In this document: piece by piece, positions 16,098 through 23,934 of the stretch
How the letters are laid out: every line of letters starts with the position of its first letter
Position numbering within the stretch: position 1 is the first letter of the stretch
Position numbers and translations under genes: made by a program
Assembly (NCBI GenBank): GCA_016287975.1
Contig: JAEEXV010000420.1
Coordinates: forward strand, 1-29,292
Direction: 5' to 3'
DNA length: 29,292 nucleotides
Source: Lentisphaeria bacterium
GTDB taxonomy: Bacteria > Verrucomicrobiota > Lentisphaeria > Oligosphaerales > Oligosphaeraceae
The notes under the pieces: generated by a model
What the model saw: the letters and a program-made list of their open reading frames with translations, nothing else
What the model was told of the DNA's origin: nothing
The model's database searches: none

Positions 16098-16862
16098 CTA
16101 TTCCTCGTTTTCAAGCGCCTCGGCGACGTCGTCGGCGAGTTCCATGTCGTTGTAGACGGCGGTGCAGTCGTCGTATTCGTCCACGGCGTCCAGGAACTTC
16201 TGGACGGACTTGGCGACGTTGAGCTCGGTGACCATCGTGGTGGAGTCGGGAATCATCGTGATGGTGGACTCGGAGGGGGTGATGCCCTCCTTCTCGAAGA
16301 TCGCCACGATGGCGTTGAAGGCGCCGGGGGCCGCGATGATCTCCGCGACGCCGTCGTCGACGGAGATGTCCTCGACATCGACGTCGCCTTCCAGCAGCAG
16401 GTTCATCAGCTTCTCCTCGTCGGCGGCGTCGCCTTCGACGACGAAGCGCGCCTTGCGCTGGAACTTGTAGGAGACCGCGCCCGACCCCGCCATCTTGCAG
16501 TTGTAGCGGGTGAAGAAGGAGCGGATGTCCGCGGCGGTGCGGTTCTTGTTGTCGGACATGCAGTTGATGATGACGGAGACGCCGCCGGCCGCATAGCCTT
16601 CATAGGTGAACTCCTCCATCGCGGCGCCGCCCAGCGCGCCCGTGCCCTTCTTGATGGCGCGGTCGATGTTGTCGTTGGGCATGTTCGCGGCCTTGGCGGC
16701 GGCGACGGCGGCGCGCAGACGGGCGTTCAGGTCAGGATCCCCGCCGCCTTCCTTCGCCGCCATGATGATTTCCTTGGACACGCGCGAGAACAGCGCGCCG
16801 CGCTTCGCGTCGGCGGCGCCTTTCTTGTGCTTGATCGACGACCACTTGTTGTGACCTGACAT
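16098..16862 (-). CDS. yebC: YebC/PmpR-family protein (translation/transcription regulator)
   Basis: A 254-residue protein of the usual family length. It starts MSGHNKWSSIKHKKGAAD, the hallmark N-terminus, and continues with FSRVSKEIIMAAKEGGGDP and NMPNDNIDRAIKKGTG. The acidic middle and C-terminal domains follow (YEGYAAGGVSVIINCMSDNKNRT). The start at 16862 is fixed by this conserved beginning; AGGAG lies about 10 bases upstream. The family was first described as a DNA-binding regulator next to ruvC; more recent work links it to relief of ribosome stalling at difficult motifs. No ruv genes are adjacent here. A strong terminator follows the gene. Confidence in the family is very high; the local role is not defined by context. 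Confidence 0.96.
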   Translation of the reverse strand: MSGHNKWSSIKHKKGAADAKRGALFSRVSKEIIMAAKEGGGDPDLNARLRAAVAAAKAANMPNDNIDRAIKKGTGALGGAAMEEFTYEGYAAGGVSVIINCMSDNKNRTAADIRSFFTRYNCKMAGSGAVSYKFQRKARFVVEGDAADEEKLMNLLLEGDVDVEDISVDDGVAEIIAAPGAFNAIVAIFEKEGITPSESTITMIPDSTTMVTELNVAKSVQKFLDAVDEYDDCTAVYNDMELADDVAEALENEE

Positions 16863-17024
16863 ACAGTAGGGACTCCTGTTGGGGTTCTTGACTCGTGCCG
16901 CGGCGCCCCGAGGCGCCCGCGACCCATAATGAAACAGACGATGCCAAAATGTAATCACTGCCACCAGTTTTTCCACATCCCACGAGGAGTTTTTTGCGGG
17001 CGGACGGGAAAAAAACGCCACCGG

Positions 17025-17532
17025 GCATCTTTTCGGGACGCTATGGTTCCCCAAGGATGGTCGGTAACAGCCCTCATAATGCCGACACGCCAGAAGCGTG
17101 CAGGTGGGGTGCAATCCCCGAAAAGATGCGTGGCATTCCTGCCTGGGAAAGCCCCCGGGAGCGTTGGACCATAGCCAGGGGTGGAGGGCGCGTCAGCGCC
17201 CGGAACCCCTGGAAGGGCGGGTTCCTGTTTTTCAGAGCCCTGCAAGGGCGGAAGGACCATGGCCAGGTGGGGGAGGGAGCGCCGAAGACGCGGACGCACG
17301 CCTTGCAGACGCGGCTTCGCGGCCCTGCCATGGCTGTCGTTGTCGGGGGCGGAGGCTGCAGTCGGGCTTCCGCCCTCCCTCCGCCCCCGCCCCCGACAAT
17401 GGCATCCCTTTCCGGGCGCCAGCCTGTCTTCGGCGCCCTTCCAGGGGTTCAGCGCGCCGCTTTCGGGGCTCGCTCCACCCCTGGCTATGCTCCGACGCCC
17501 CCTTGCGGGGGCTTCCCTGGGCAGGAATGCCG
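17025..17532. repeat. Large imperfect palindrome built of nested hairpins
   Basis: No convincing gene lies here. The stretch 17131-17190 is closely matched by the reverse complement of 17475-17532 (GGCATTCCTGCC and ATAGCCAGGGGTGGA on one arm). Inner arms also match: AACCCCTGGAAGGGCG at 17204 pairs with 17434-17450, CCGAAGAC with GTCTTCGG, and TGTCGGGGGCGG near 17341 with 17381-17398. Local hairpins are nested inside, such as CCAGGGGT...ACCCCTGG at 17175-17212 and again at 17441-17482. Just upstream a perfect 13-bp inverted repeat GCATCTTTTCGGG joins 17025-17037 to 17117-17129. This looks like piled-up interspersed repeats rather than one RNA gene. Confidence 0.75.
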
Positions 17533-17623
17533 CACTTCTTCACGGTGGCCGCGCATTGCCAGATTTCACGAAGTCGCCTTGCTTCCCGAAATGGCGGTTT
17601 TATCGCCCCTCTTTGGGAACATT

Positions 17624-17966
17624 GGAATCTTCAATCAGGCAATCGCCTGCCTTTTGGGGGAACAGAGCGAATCCGGAAAAGCCGGAAGAGCCGGATAATC
17701 CCCGGACGCCATGTTCCCCATACGGGTCGGCAATCGACGCCATTTTCATGCCCGAAGTTGTTGCCACGAGTGGCAACCATTTTCGGAATCTTCAATCAGG
17801 CAATCGCCTGCTCTCTTGGGGAACAGCGCGAATCCGGGAAAGCCGGGAAAGCCGGGAAAGCCGGAAGACTCGGAAGAGCCGGTAGACCCGGAAGACCCGG
17901 AAGACCCGGAAGACCCGGAAGAGCCAGAAAAGCCGGACGCTTGTTCCCCATACGGGTCGGCGATTG
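17624..17966. repeat. Direct duplication with internal 9-nt minisatellite
   Basis: Two copies (about 17624-17735 and 17785-17966) share GGAATCTTCAATCAGG, the small hairpin AGGCAATCGCCT, GGGGAACAG, GCGAATCC and the end GTTCCCCATACGGGTCGG. Between these shared parts lie 9-nt units of the CCGGAAGAC / CCGGGAAAG type: about 3 in the first copy and 11 in the second (17834-17932). The copies are separated by an 8-bp hairpin GTTGCCAC/GTGGCAAC at 17760-17777. The frames across it give only low-complexity Pro-Glu-Asp or Gly-Arg peptides and are not called as genes. Confidence 0.85.
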
Positions 17967-18081
17967 GGTACCGCGCTTTTGGATTTTCTGGATCTTCCAC
18001 TTCTTCTGTATTTCCTGGGGGCTCCATTGGCGAGGACCTACGGGGGATGGTAAAAGTCAATTAAAATCCTGTGGAAAACTG

Positions 18082-18109
18082 TTGCAAAAGAGCCATGAGG
18101 TATTATATT
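18082..18109 (+). promoter_or_regulatory. Candidate sigma-70-type promoter of the dynamin operon
   Basis: TTGCAA (18082-18087) and TATATT (18104-18109) are separated by 16 bases, right where the sequence turns AT-rich. It is the best promoter match upstream of the dynamin operon and would give a leader of about 320 nt containing the stem-loops at 18201-18353. Only sequence resemblance supports it. Confidence 0.45.
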
Positions 18110-18200
18110 ATGCAAAAATCACGTGGTTGCCAGAACGGGCGGCCGAATACCATCAACCAAGGAGTGCCACACAATAAAAATAGCGTATATCCCTTTCTGA

Positions 18201-18353
18201 CATAGCCAGCGGCAAGGCCGTTGGTGTTATGTGCTTTGTGGTCTACAGAAATTAGCACTTTCAGAACTTACGACAGCACACGTTGGGCACGCTCAAGCCT
18301 ATGAGCGTCTGTTTTCGTGCTGTCGTAAGGTCGTGCTAAACCTCTGTAGCCAC
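18201..18353 (+). other. Structured leader element: small hairpin plus long branched stem-loop
   Basis: A first hairpin (18201-18231) has an 8-bp stem CCAGCGGC/GCCGTTGG with an AAG loop and CATA/TATG outer pairs. Directly after it lies a 116-nt stem with four colinear paired blocks. These are 18238-18248 with 18344-18353 (one bulge); TTAGCAC 18252-18258 with 18333-18339; a perfect 13-bp CTTACGACAGCAC 18267-18279 with 18317-18329; and an apical ACGCTCA 18289-18295 with TGAGCGT 18302-18308. It lies about 80 bases before the first dynamin gene, probably within its leader. It could be a regulatory RNA, a small-RNA gene, or a MITE-like mobile remnant with terminal inverted repeats. No known riboswitch consensus is recognised. 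Confidence 0.6.
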
Positions 18354-18433
18354 GAAAATGAGGCGCTCTTTTTTGTGCGTGAATATTCAGCCATCGTGGG
18401 AAGCCAACAATGCAAAAGGGGAAAACAACTGAC

Positions 18434-20350
18434 ATGGAAATCGGCAATCTGCCTGAACTACGACAGTATATCAGGCAGAGGCTGGCGTATTACGAGTTTC
18501 CTGCGTCCGACCTTGAGCATTATGACCAAAGCATGGAGTATTTGATCAATCGGCACAATGATCCAAATCTTTATCTTGGGATTGTAGGAGAATTCTCCAC
18601 TGGAAAGTCAACGTTTATCAATGCCTTGCTGGGAATGGAAATCTTGAAGGAGGACATCCTCCCAGGGACTACTTGTGCCCCGACATATCTTTGCCATGGC
18701 AAGAGCTTTAAAGTCGATATATATTCAATTGACGGAAGACTCGAATTCACATACAATGGATGCAAAAAAAACTCCTCAGGCAAGACAGGGAAATGTTCTC
18801 CTGTTCCGCAAATGGCTGATTTGGTCAAGGAAATTGAGAAGGCGCGTTCATTTATCCACAAGTACACTGCCGAAGAGAACAATGCTAAAAGTATTTCAAA
18901 GGTGGTGATTTCTTTGCCGTGTGAAAATCAACTTTTCAAGGCAGGCATTGTCATTGTGGACACTCCTGGAATCAATGCCAGCGAACGACATCAAAGGGTT
19001 GCCAGTGACACGGTCAAGCAGGCATGTGACCTTGCAATCGTGGTAATTCCAGCAACAAGATCCTGCTCGACAACGCTTATGAACTTTATTGACGATTCGC
19101 TGGAGCAATCACAGGAGTATTGCATCGGTCTCATCACGTTGATGGATCAAATCAAGGCAAAGGAAAGAAAACAGGTAATTTCCTTTGTCAAAAGTCGTCT
19201 CAACAGCGAAGACGTAAAGTTCCAGGATGTTTTTGCGGTCTCCCCCTATAGCATTCTCCATGCCGATGAATTCCGAAAAAACAATGAAGCCGAGGAGTTT
19301 CAAGATGAATTTCATCAAATGGTGGAACAGATAAGTAAAAAAATCAAGAAGCAAAAAAAATACATCATTCAGCAAAAGTTGCAAAATCTTATACGTTCCA
19401 TTATGTTAGAGCAACTTTCTCCGTTTTTCACCAGAACCCAGGATGAGTTACAAAATAGATATACTGAATTATGTAATAATAGGTTGGGAAACTTTAGTGA
19501 TTTTATAACTACAAGCAGGAAGACCGCGTGCGATGCGGTTCTACATACGAAACCGTCGATAGAAGAAATTTCGCAAATCGCGCGCGAAGTCAGACTGGCC
19601 TTGGAAGAGGAGTTAAATAATGGAATCAGCTCTGCGGCATCCAAAGCAGAATTGAAGAATGCTACCGCTTCGGAAACGATTCAACTAAAATTGGAAATTG
19701 TCAAATCAGTAAAATTGGATCTCAAAATTGAGGCTCTGAGGAGACGGATACTCGCTGCGGCCAGAAATGCCCACAAACAATTTGCGGAGGAATTTAATCG
19801 CGAATTCCGCAATCTTGGCAAACACAATGAGTCGGCGACCTCACTGGTCATCTCAAATTCTACGACTGCTTTGTTTGACTGGACCAATATCGGTTCTGAT
19901 TCAGTGGGCCATGAAATTGATCGGCAGAAGACGACGATGCTTGGAGGGGCTTTGGTCGGTGGTATTTTTTTCGGGGCCCTCTGTGCGAGTGGTCTTATAG
20001 GGGTGATTGGTGCGGCAGTGGTAGGCGGGCTTGCGGCCTTGTTCGGAAAATCGCTGCCGGAATTGAAAAAGGAAGCACGTGTGCAAATGCATAGTCGACT
20101 TGTCATTTGGGAAAATGAATTGACAATGAAAATATCAGGCGCCATAGATAAAATGATTGGTGACATCTACATTCGGCTTCAGGGGGCAATGGAACAGTAT
20201 AGAATGTATCAATCCCAAATTGAAGAACTGATAAGAACAGAACGCAACCAGCAAGCCTCGCTTAAGAGGCAAATAACGAAAATTGAAAAAGACTTGCAAT
20301 TACTGCATGCATTTGCGTCTGCGCCATCAAAACTTCTAAAAACAGCATAA
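18434..20350 (+). CDS. Dynamin-like GTPase 1 (membrane-associated)
   Basis: A 638-residue protein from ATG 18434, which has AAAGGGG upstream; ATG 18410 would add 8 residues. GTPase motifs are G1 GEFSTGKST (52-60), G2 Thr at 79-80 (LPGTTCAPTYL), and G3 DTPG (176-179). G4 is unusual: TLMD (235-238), with Met where Lys is normal. Residues about 300-500 are mostly helical. A strongly hydrophobic Gly/Ala-rich hairpin at 502-537 is the likely membrane-insertion paddle, followed by a C-terminal coiled coil (about 585-625). This order matches bacterial dynamin-like proteins, which bind, fuse or tubulate membranes with GTP. It is the first gene of the four-gene operon and has codon use far richer in A and T than the surrounding genes. 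Confidence 0.85.
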   Translation: MEIGNLPELRQYIRQRLAYYEFPASDLEHYDQSMEYLINRHNDPNLYLGIVGEFSTGKSTFINALLGMEILKEDILPGTTCAPTYLCHGKSFKVDIYSIDGRLEFTYNGCKKNSSGKTGKCSPVPQMADLVKEIEKARSFIHKYTAEENNAKSISKVVISLPCENQLFKAGIVIVDTPGINASERHQRVASDTVKQACDLAIVVIPATRSCSTTLMNFIDDSLEQSQEYCIGLITLMDQIKAKERKQVISFVKSRLNSEDVKFQDVFAVSPYSILHADEFRKNNEAEEFQDEFHQMVEQISKKIKKQKKYIIQQKLQNLIRSIMLEQLSPFFTRTQDELQNRYTELCNNRLGNFSDFITTSRKTACDAVLHTKPSIEEISQIAREVRLALEEELNNGISSAASKAELKNATASETIQLKLEIVKSVKLDLKIEALRRRILAAARNAHKQFAEEFNREFRNLGKHNESATSLVISNSTTALFDWTNIGSDSVGHEIDRQKTTMLGGALVGGIFFGALCASGLIGVIGAAVVGGLAALFGKSLPELKKEARVQMHSRLVIWENELTMKISGAIDKMIGDIYIRLQGAMEQYRMYQSQIEELIRTERNQQASLKRQITKIEKDLQLLHAFASAPSKLLKTA

Positions 20351-20369
20351 TACATAGGAGAATGCAATC

Positions 20370-21635
20370 ATGCTTTTTGATTTGTTTGAAGGGTTTGATT
20401 CTAATGTCGAGCCGCAGGCGGCTTGTATCATGCAGGAAAACGGTGAAGTCGGCGATAGTATTGACCAGCCATTAAGCGATTCTATGAGTGACAGTCTGCC
20501 AGGAGCAAATGTTGACGCTACTCTGAATGGTCTATCGGATACAATGGAGCCATCCAGTGGTATGGTAACCCCGCTTGTCGACGAGAATGGCAACAGTTTG
20601 CTTGATCCCGAGATCGATGCGGACCAGAATGGGATTCCAGATGCCATGGAGATTTCTGACGGCATGGTAGCCTCGCTTGTCGACGAGAATGGCAGAAGTC
20701 TGCTTGATCCCGAGATCGATGCGGATCAGAATGGGATTCCAGATGCAATGGAGGTGTCTGGCGGAATGGTAACCCCGTTTGTCGACGAGAATGGCAGAAG
20801 TCTGCTTGATTCCGAGATCGATGCGGATCAGAATGGGATTCCAGATGCAATGGAGGTGTCTGGCGGAATGGTAACCCCGTTTGTCGACGAGAATGGCAGA
20901 AGTCTGCTTGATCCCGAGATCGATGCGAATCAGAATGGGATTCCAGATGCAATGGAGAATCCCGATGTGCAAGGTAGCATCTTGACTCCAGTTTTCAATT
21001 TCTTTGATGAAATAATGGATGGTTTCATCTCCTTGTTCTCGGATAACCCGAATGATCTGGTTACTTCAAAAGATTTCACAGAGGATGGGAAATTTGACAA
21101 GAAAAACAATCTCATTGTCGTTGGAAATGTCGAGCATGACCTCCATTTCGTCGATCAACAGACGCATGGATCATGCTCATTGATGGCACAAGAGCAATTT
21201 GTGCACAGATACATTGGTCAGTCCATTCCAGAAGATTACCTTGAATGGAGGGCCGCAAAGTGGGGGGTGTATTCACCCGATTGCGGCACCGACGTCAACG
21301 GACAGACCAAGGTGTTGGAGCATTTTAATATACCGCATCAACGCTTTACGGGAGATCTTGATGACATTGACAAGGCATTATCCGAACATAAGGACATCAT
21401 CATCGGAGTGGATGCACGGGAGTTTTACCAAGATGCAAGTATTCCCGCTGGATCTGGTCATGCGGTCGCAATTGTGGGAGCCGGATTGGATCCAGACTCG
21501 CATGAAATATCTGGCTATTATATCACCGATTCCAACCATCCAAATGCTGTGCATCTGGTCGAGGTAGATCGTCTGTCAAGTTCATGGAATCATGACTTAA
21601 TCACTGTCCCTGAGAAGGAATTTGCGATTGCATAA
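20370..21635 (+). CDS. C39/papain-like cysteine peptidase with acidic tandem repeats
   Basis: A 421-residue protein with no signal peptide. Residues 64-199 are four 34-residue repeats of the type GMVTPFVDENGRSLLDPEID followed by ADQNGIPDAMEVSG; the acidic DxDQNGIPDAM part resembles calcium-binding thrombospondin-type-3 or EF-hand-like loops. Residues about 245-415 are a peptidase-like domain: Gln263 and Cys269 in VDQQTHGSCSLMAQE (oxyanion Gln and nucleophile), His364 in GSGHAVAIVGAG and Asp387 in YYITDSNHPN complete the expected triad. The start has TAGGAG 10 bases upstream; the gap to dynamin 1 is 19 bases and to dynamin 2 is 11. It could be an effector protease, a processing enzyme for a GTPase, or an inactive binding module. 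The family call is by motif only. Confidence 0.72.
   Translation: MLFDLFEGFDSNVEPQAACIMQENGEVGDSIDQPLSDSMSDSLPGANVDATLNGLSDTMEPSSGMVTPLVDENGNSLLDPEIDADQNGIPDAMEISDGMVASLVDENGRSLLDPEIDADQNGIPDAMEVSGGMVTPFVDENGRSLLDSEIDADQNGIPDAMEVSGGMVTPFVDENGRSLLDPEIDANQNGIPDAMENPDVQGSILTPVFNFFDEIMDGFISLFSDNPNDLVTSKDFTEDGKFDKKNNLIVVGNVEHDLHFVDQQTHGSCSLMAQEQFVHRYIGQSIPEDYLEWRAAKWGVYSPDCGTDVNGQTKVLEHFNIPHQRFTGDLDDIDKALSEHKDIIIGVDAREFYQDASIPAGSGHAVAIVGAGLDPDSHEISGYYITDSNHPNAVHLVEVDRLSSSWNHDLITVPEKEFAIA
20559..20966 (+). repeat. Four 102-bp in-frame tandem repeats in the peptidase gene
   Basis: Four copies of a 102-bp unit encode residues 64-97, 98-131, 132-165 and 166-199 of the peptidase gene product. Copies 3 and 4 differ by only a few bases, and all share GATCAGAATGGGATTCCAGA or a one-base variant. 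Being a multiple of three, gain or loss of units keeps the frame. Such similarity at DNA level points to recent expansion or gene conversion. Confidence 0.9.
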
Positions 21636-21646
21636 GGAGGAAAAAA

Positions 21647-23899
21647 ATGAAAACTGCTGACATTGTGAAGGCGCTTCCAGGCAACCAGGTTCTTAAAATG
21701 GTTGTCCCGCAATGGACTTTCCGCTCCATTCCCTTCCCCTTCTATAGGAACGGGAATGCTTGCCTGGGGTTTTATTTCTATCCGTTGGAAAAAAAAGACG
21801 ATAAAAGTAAAATCCATGCGCCGATCATTCAAATCGTGGCCTCTTATCCTGAAGGAAATATAGTCAGCATTGTCGCATCGCCTTTTTTCCTTTCGGCAGG
21901 GGTGTCCTCGACCGACGTGATAGGCGAGTATCCTAACACGCATTTATCCAGGCTGTCACTGAGTGAAAGCAATGCATTATATGATGCATACTACTCGTCA
22001 TGCGATTCATTCTTCAATGAAAAAGACATTGAAAAATGGAAAAGTGCATTTGAAAAAGTCTGTGAAGAAGGCATGAAGCCATTCTTTGACTTATTCTCAG
22101 AAATCAAAGCTGTTTCCCCGTCTGCGCCCATTCGTCTTCCCAAAGAAATGCGAATCACCTCCATTGATCTGCTTCCCGCAAAATCAAAACGATTCCTTCA
22201 AGAACTGCAGACCCTTTTCTCGCAAAAGCATTTTCAGCAAGAAGCCGCTGAACTGCAGAGTGCCATAGGCGACTTGAACCGAGGGGAATTTTCAATTGCC
22301 GTGATCGGTGAATTTTCAAGGGGAAAATCGACTTTCCTGAATAACCTTTTCGGGACGGAGATTCTTCCTGTCAGTGACCTGCCGACCACTGCCGTGCTAA
22401 CCAAAATCGTCCCTTCCGAGGAGAAAAAGGCGTATTTTATTGATGCACAAGGTGTTCCGAAATCAATTCCCCTGTCAAAGGAAGCACTTGAGCAATTTGT
22501 TGCCGACGGCAATGGAAATGACCCGAAAGGAGTATTGCAGCTATATCATCCCATGCCATGGTTGAAAGACAAGCGGATTCGATTCTATGACACTCCAGGG
22601 ACTGGCGATGCAATCGGAGCACGTGCCGACATTGTTCGTGAAGTCATATCGCGTTGTGATTGTACGGTTATGGCAGTTTCGGCCCAAGCTCCCTGCAGCA
22701 TGACTGAAATCGAGTTCCTAAAGGAAAATGTCCTGCTGAAGGAAATTCCGCGTTGCATTGTCCTTATAACCAAACTTGACAGAATTAAAGAACAGGAACG
22801 GGCAAAACTTATCGCATTTGTGAAACAGAGGTTGGCAGGCGTTGTCCCGAATGCCACTTATTGGATTTCCCATGAAATGCCTGGAATTGACAGCGGAATG
22901 GTGAATGCAGTCGGAATAGTTAGAATTCAGGAACACATCTGCAGAATGTTCCTTTCTGACGCGGAACTCCAGAAAGAGCGTGAAAAGCAGCTTTTGCTTC
23001 GGGTAGGTCGTATCCTGGAAAAGTCAACCAATGAAATTTCCATCATTGAGCAGGCTGAAAAAATGGAAATTGGCCAAAAGCAGGCATTGGTGGAAAAACT
23101 GCGCCAGAGCAGAAGTTCCCTTAACACTTCCTGGGGCTTGCTGAACGAAAAGTGCCAAGGACGGATGCTGGAAGCGGAGAAAACCCTTCAGAAATACTTA
23201 AGCGAGGCAAAGGAATCTTTGGTCAAGGACTGGAGTATTTCTTTGCAGCGTGCGCCTTCACCCAAAGACTGGGTGGAAAGAGACTTCCCGTATATGGCCG
23301 AGAAAAGCGTCAAGGCCTTGCGTGACAACATGGTTCGTAAAGTCATGGCCCAGGTCATGCAGGATCGGACATTTTTGGCCAATGAGTCAAACAAAGTATT
23401 TGGCAGCAATGGCCTTGAAATCACATTGCCTGAACTGGATAGCAAAATGCAGGCGGAGTTTCTTGATGCAGATACCAAACATTATGAGCGGATGCGATTG
23501 ATGAGTAGAATTGCCACCATTGCGGCCGTACCAGTAGTAGCTTTTTTGGCGCCAATTACCTTGAGTTATGCGGTCATCTCCGGTGTCGTTGGCTTAGGGG
23601 CGGAGTTTTTCTTGAAAAACAAAATTGAAGCCCAGAAGCAAATGATTGAGGAAAAACTGAACGATAAAGTCTCCGAGATTTTCGCGGCATTGGAAAAACA
23701 GTTGCATGACTACTTGGAGAAATGCTACCATGCACTTTCGGTCTCCATAAAACGGGAGTTCGAGAAAGCCCTTTCAAGTGCGCTTGCCAAAATCGAGGCG
23801 GCACAGTCCCAAGTTCCGGGAGAAGACAAACTTCTTTCTGTTATTTTGCGCACGCAGTTACATGAGTTTACCACGCGACTGGCAGAACTTGCAGGTTAA
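21647..23899 (+). CDS. Dynamin-like GTPase 2 with unknown N-terminal domain
   Basis: A 750-residue protein with an excellent AAGGAGG site 7 bases before the ATG. Residues 1 to about 170 form an extra mixed alpha/beta domain that I do not recognise. The GTPase follows: G1 GEFSRGKST (221-229), G2 Thr 247-248 (LPTTAVLT), G3 DTPGTGD (from 315), G4 TKLD (375-378), all canonical. Residues about 435-615 are helical and charged, 620-652 are hydrophobic (IATIAAVPVVAFLAPITLSY and onward) and would insert in the membrane, and the C-terminus returns as a helical stalk. It is the most canonical of the three GTPases. The N-terminal domain might bring the protein to a partner or sense a signal, which is speculation. 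It lies 11 bases after the peptidase gene. Confidence 0.86.
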   Translation: MKTADIVKALPGNQVLKMVVPQWTFRSIPFPFYRNGNACLGFYFYPLEKKDDKSKIHAPIIQIVASYPEGNIVSIVASPFFLSAGVSSTDVIGEYPNTHLSRLSLSESNALYDAYYSSCDSFFNEKDIEKWKSAFEKVCEEGMKPFFDLFSEIKAVSPSAPIRLPKEMRITSIDLLPAKSKRFLQELQTLFSQKHFQQEAAELQSAIGDLNRGEFSIAVIGEFSRGKSTFLNNLFGTEILPVSDLPTTAVLTKIVPSEEKKAYFIDAQGVPKSIPLSKEALEQFVADGNGNDPKGVLQLYHPMPWLKDKRIRFYDTPGTGDAIGARADIVREVISRCDCTVMAVSAQAPCSMTEIEFLKENVLLKEIPRCIVLITKLDRIKEQERAKLIAFVKQRLAGVVPNATYWISHEMPGIDSGMVNAVGIVRIQEHICRMFLSDAELQKEREKQLLLRVGRILEKSTNEISIIEQAEKMEIGQKQALVEKLRQSRSSLNTSWGLLNEKCQGRMLEAEKTLQKYLSEAKESLVKDWSISLQRAPSPKDWVERDFPYMAEKSVKALRDNMVRKVMAQVMQDRTFLANESNKVFGSNGLEITLPELDSKMQAEFLDADTKHYERMRLMSRIATIAAVPVVAFLAPITLSYAVISGVVGLGAEFFLKNKIEAQKQMIEEKLNDKVSEIFAALEKQLHDYLEKCYHALSVSIKREFEKALSSALAKIEAAQSQVPGEDKLLSVILRTQLHEFTTRLAELAG

Positions 23900-23934
23900 T
23901 CCAAACAAACCAAATAACCAAAGGAGATTGTACC

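Noticed and set aside
14684..16222. 512-residue plus-strand frame over the MATE gene
   Set aside because: Asp/Glu/Gly/His-rich shadow of the antisense MATE codons, with no fold-like pattern.
17085..17130. tRNA- or riboswitch-like fold with GGGGTGCAATCCCC next to CACGC/GCGTG
   Set aside because: No complete cloverleaf, no anticodon arm, no CCA-compatible end and no known riboswitch core; it fits better as part of the nested palindromes.
17834..17932. CRISPR-like regular repeat
   Set aside because: The units are 9 nt, contiguous and have no spacers, so it is a minisatellite.
17098..18177. Plus-strand frames through the repeat region (GRPGRPGR or DPEDPEDP-like peptides)
   Set aside because: The peptides only mirror the 9-nt minisatellite and palindromic repeats, and the frames run over inverted repeats without ribosome sites.
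18201..18353. Integron attC site or retron msr/msd
   Set aside because: The conserved attC end boxes are missing and no integrase is seen; no reverse transcriptase gene is nearby, so a retron call is not supported.
18231..18545. Possible 104-residue leader peptide gene
   Set aside because: It runs through the stem-loop and overlaps the dynamin 1 start in another frame, with no ribosome site or recognisable composition.
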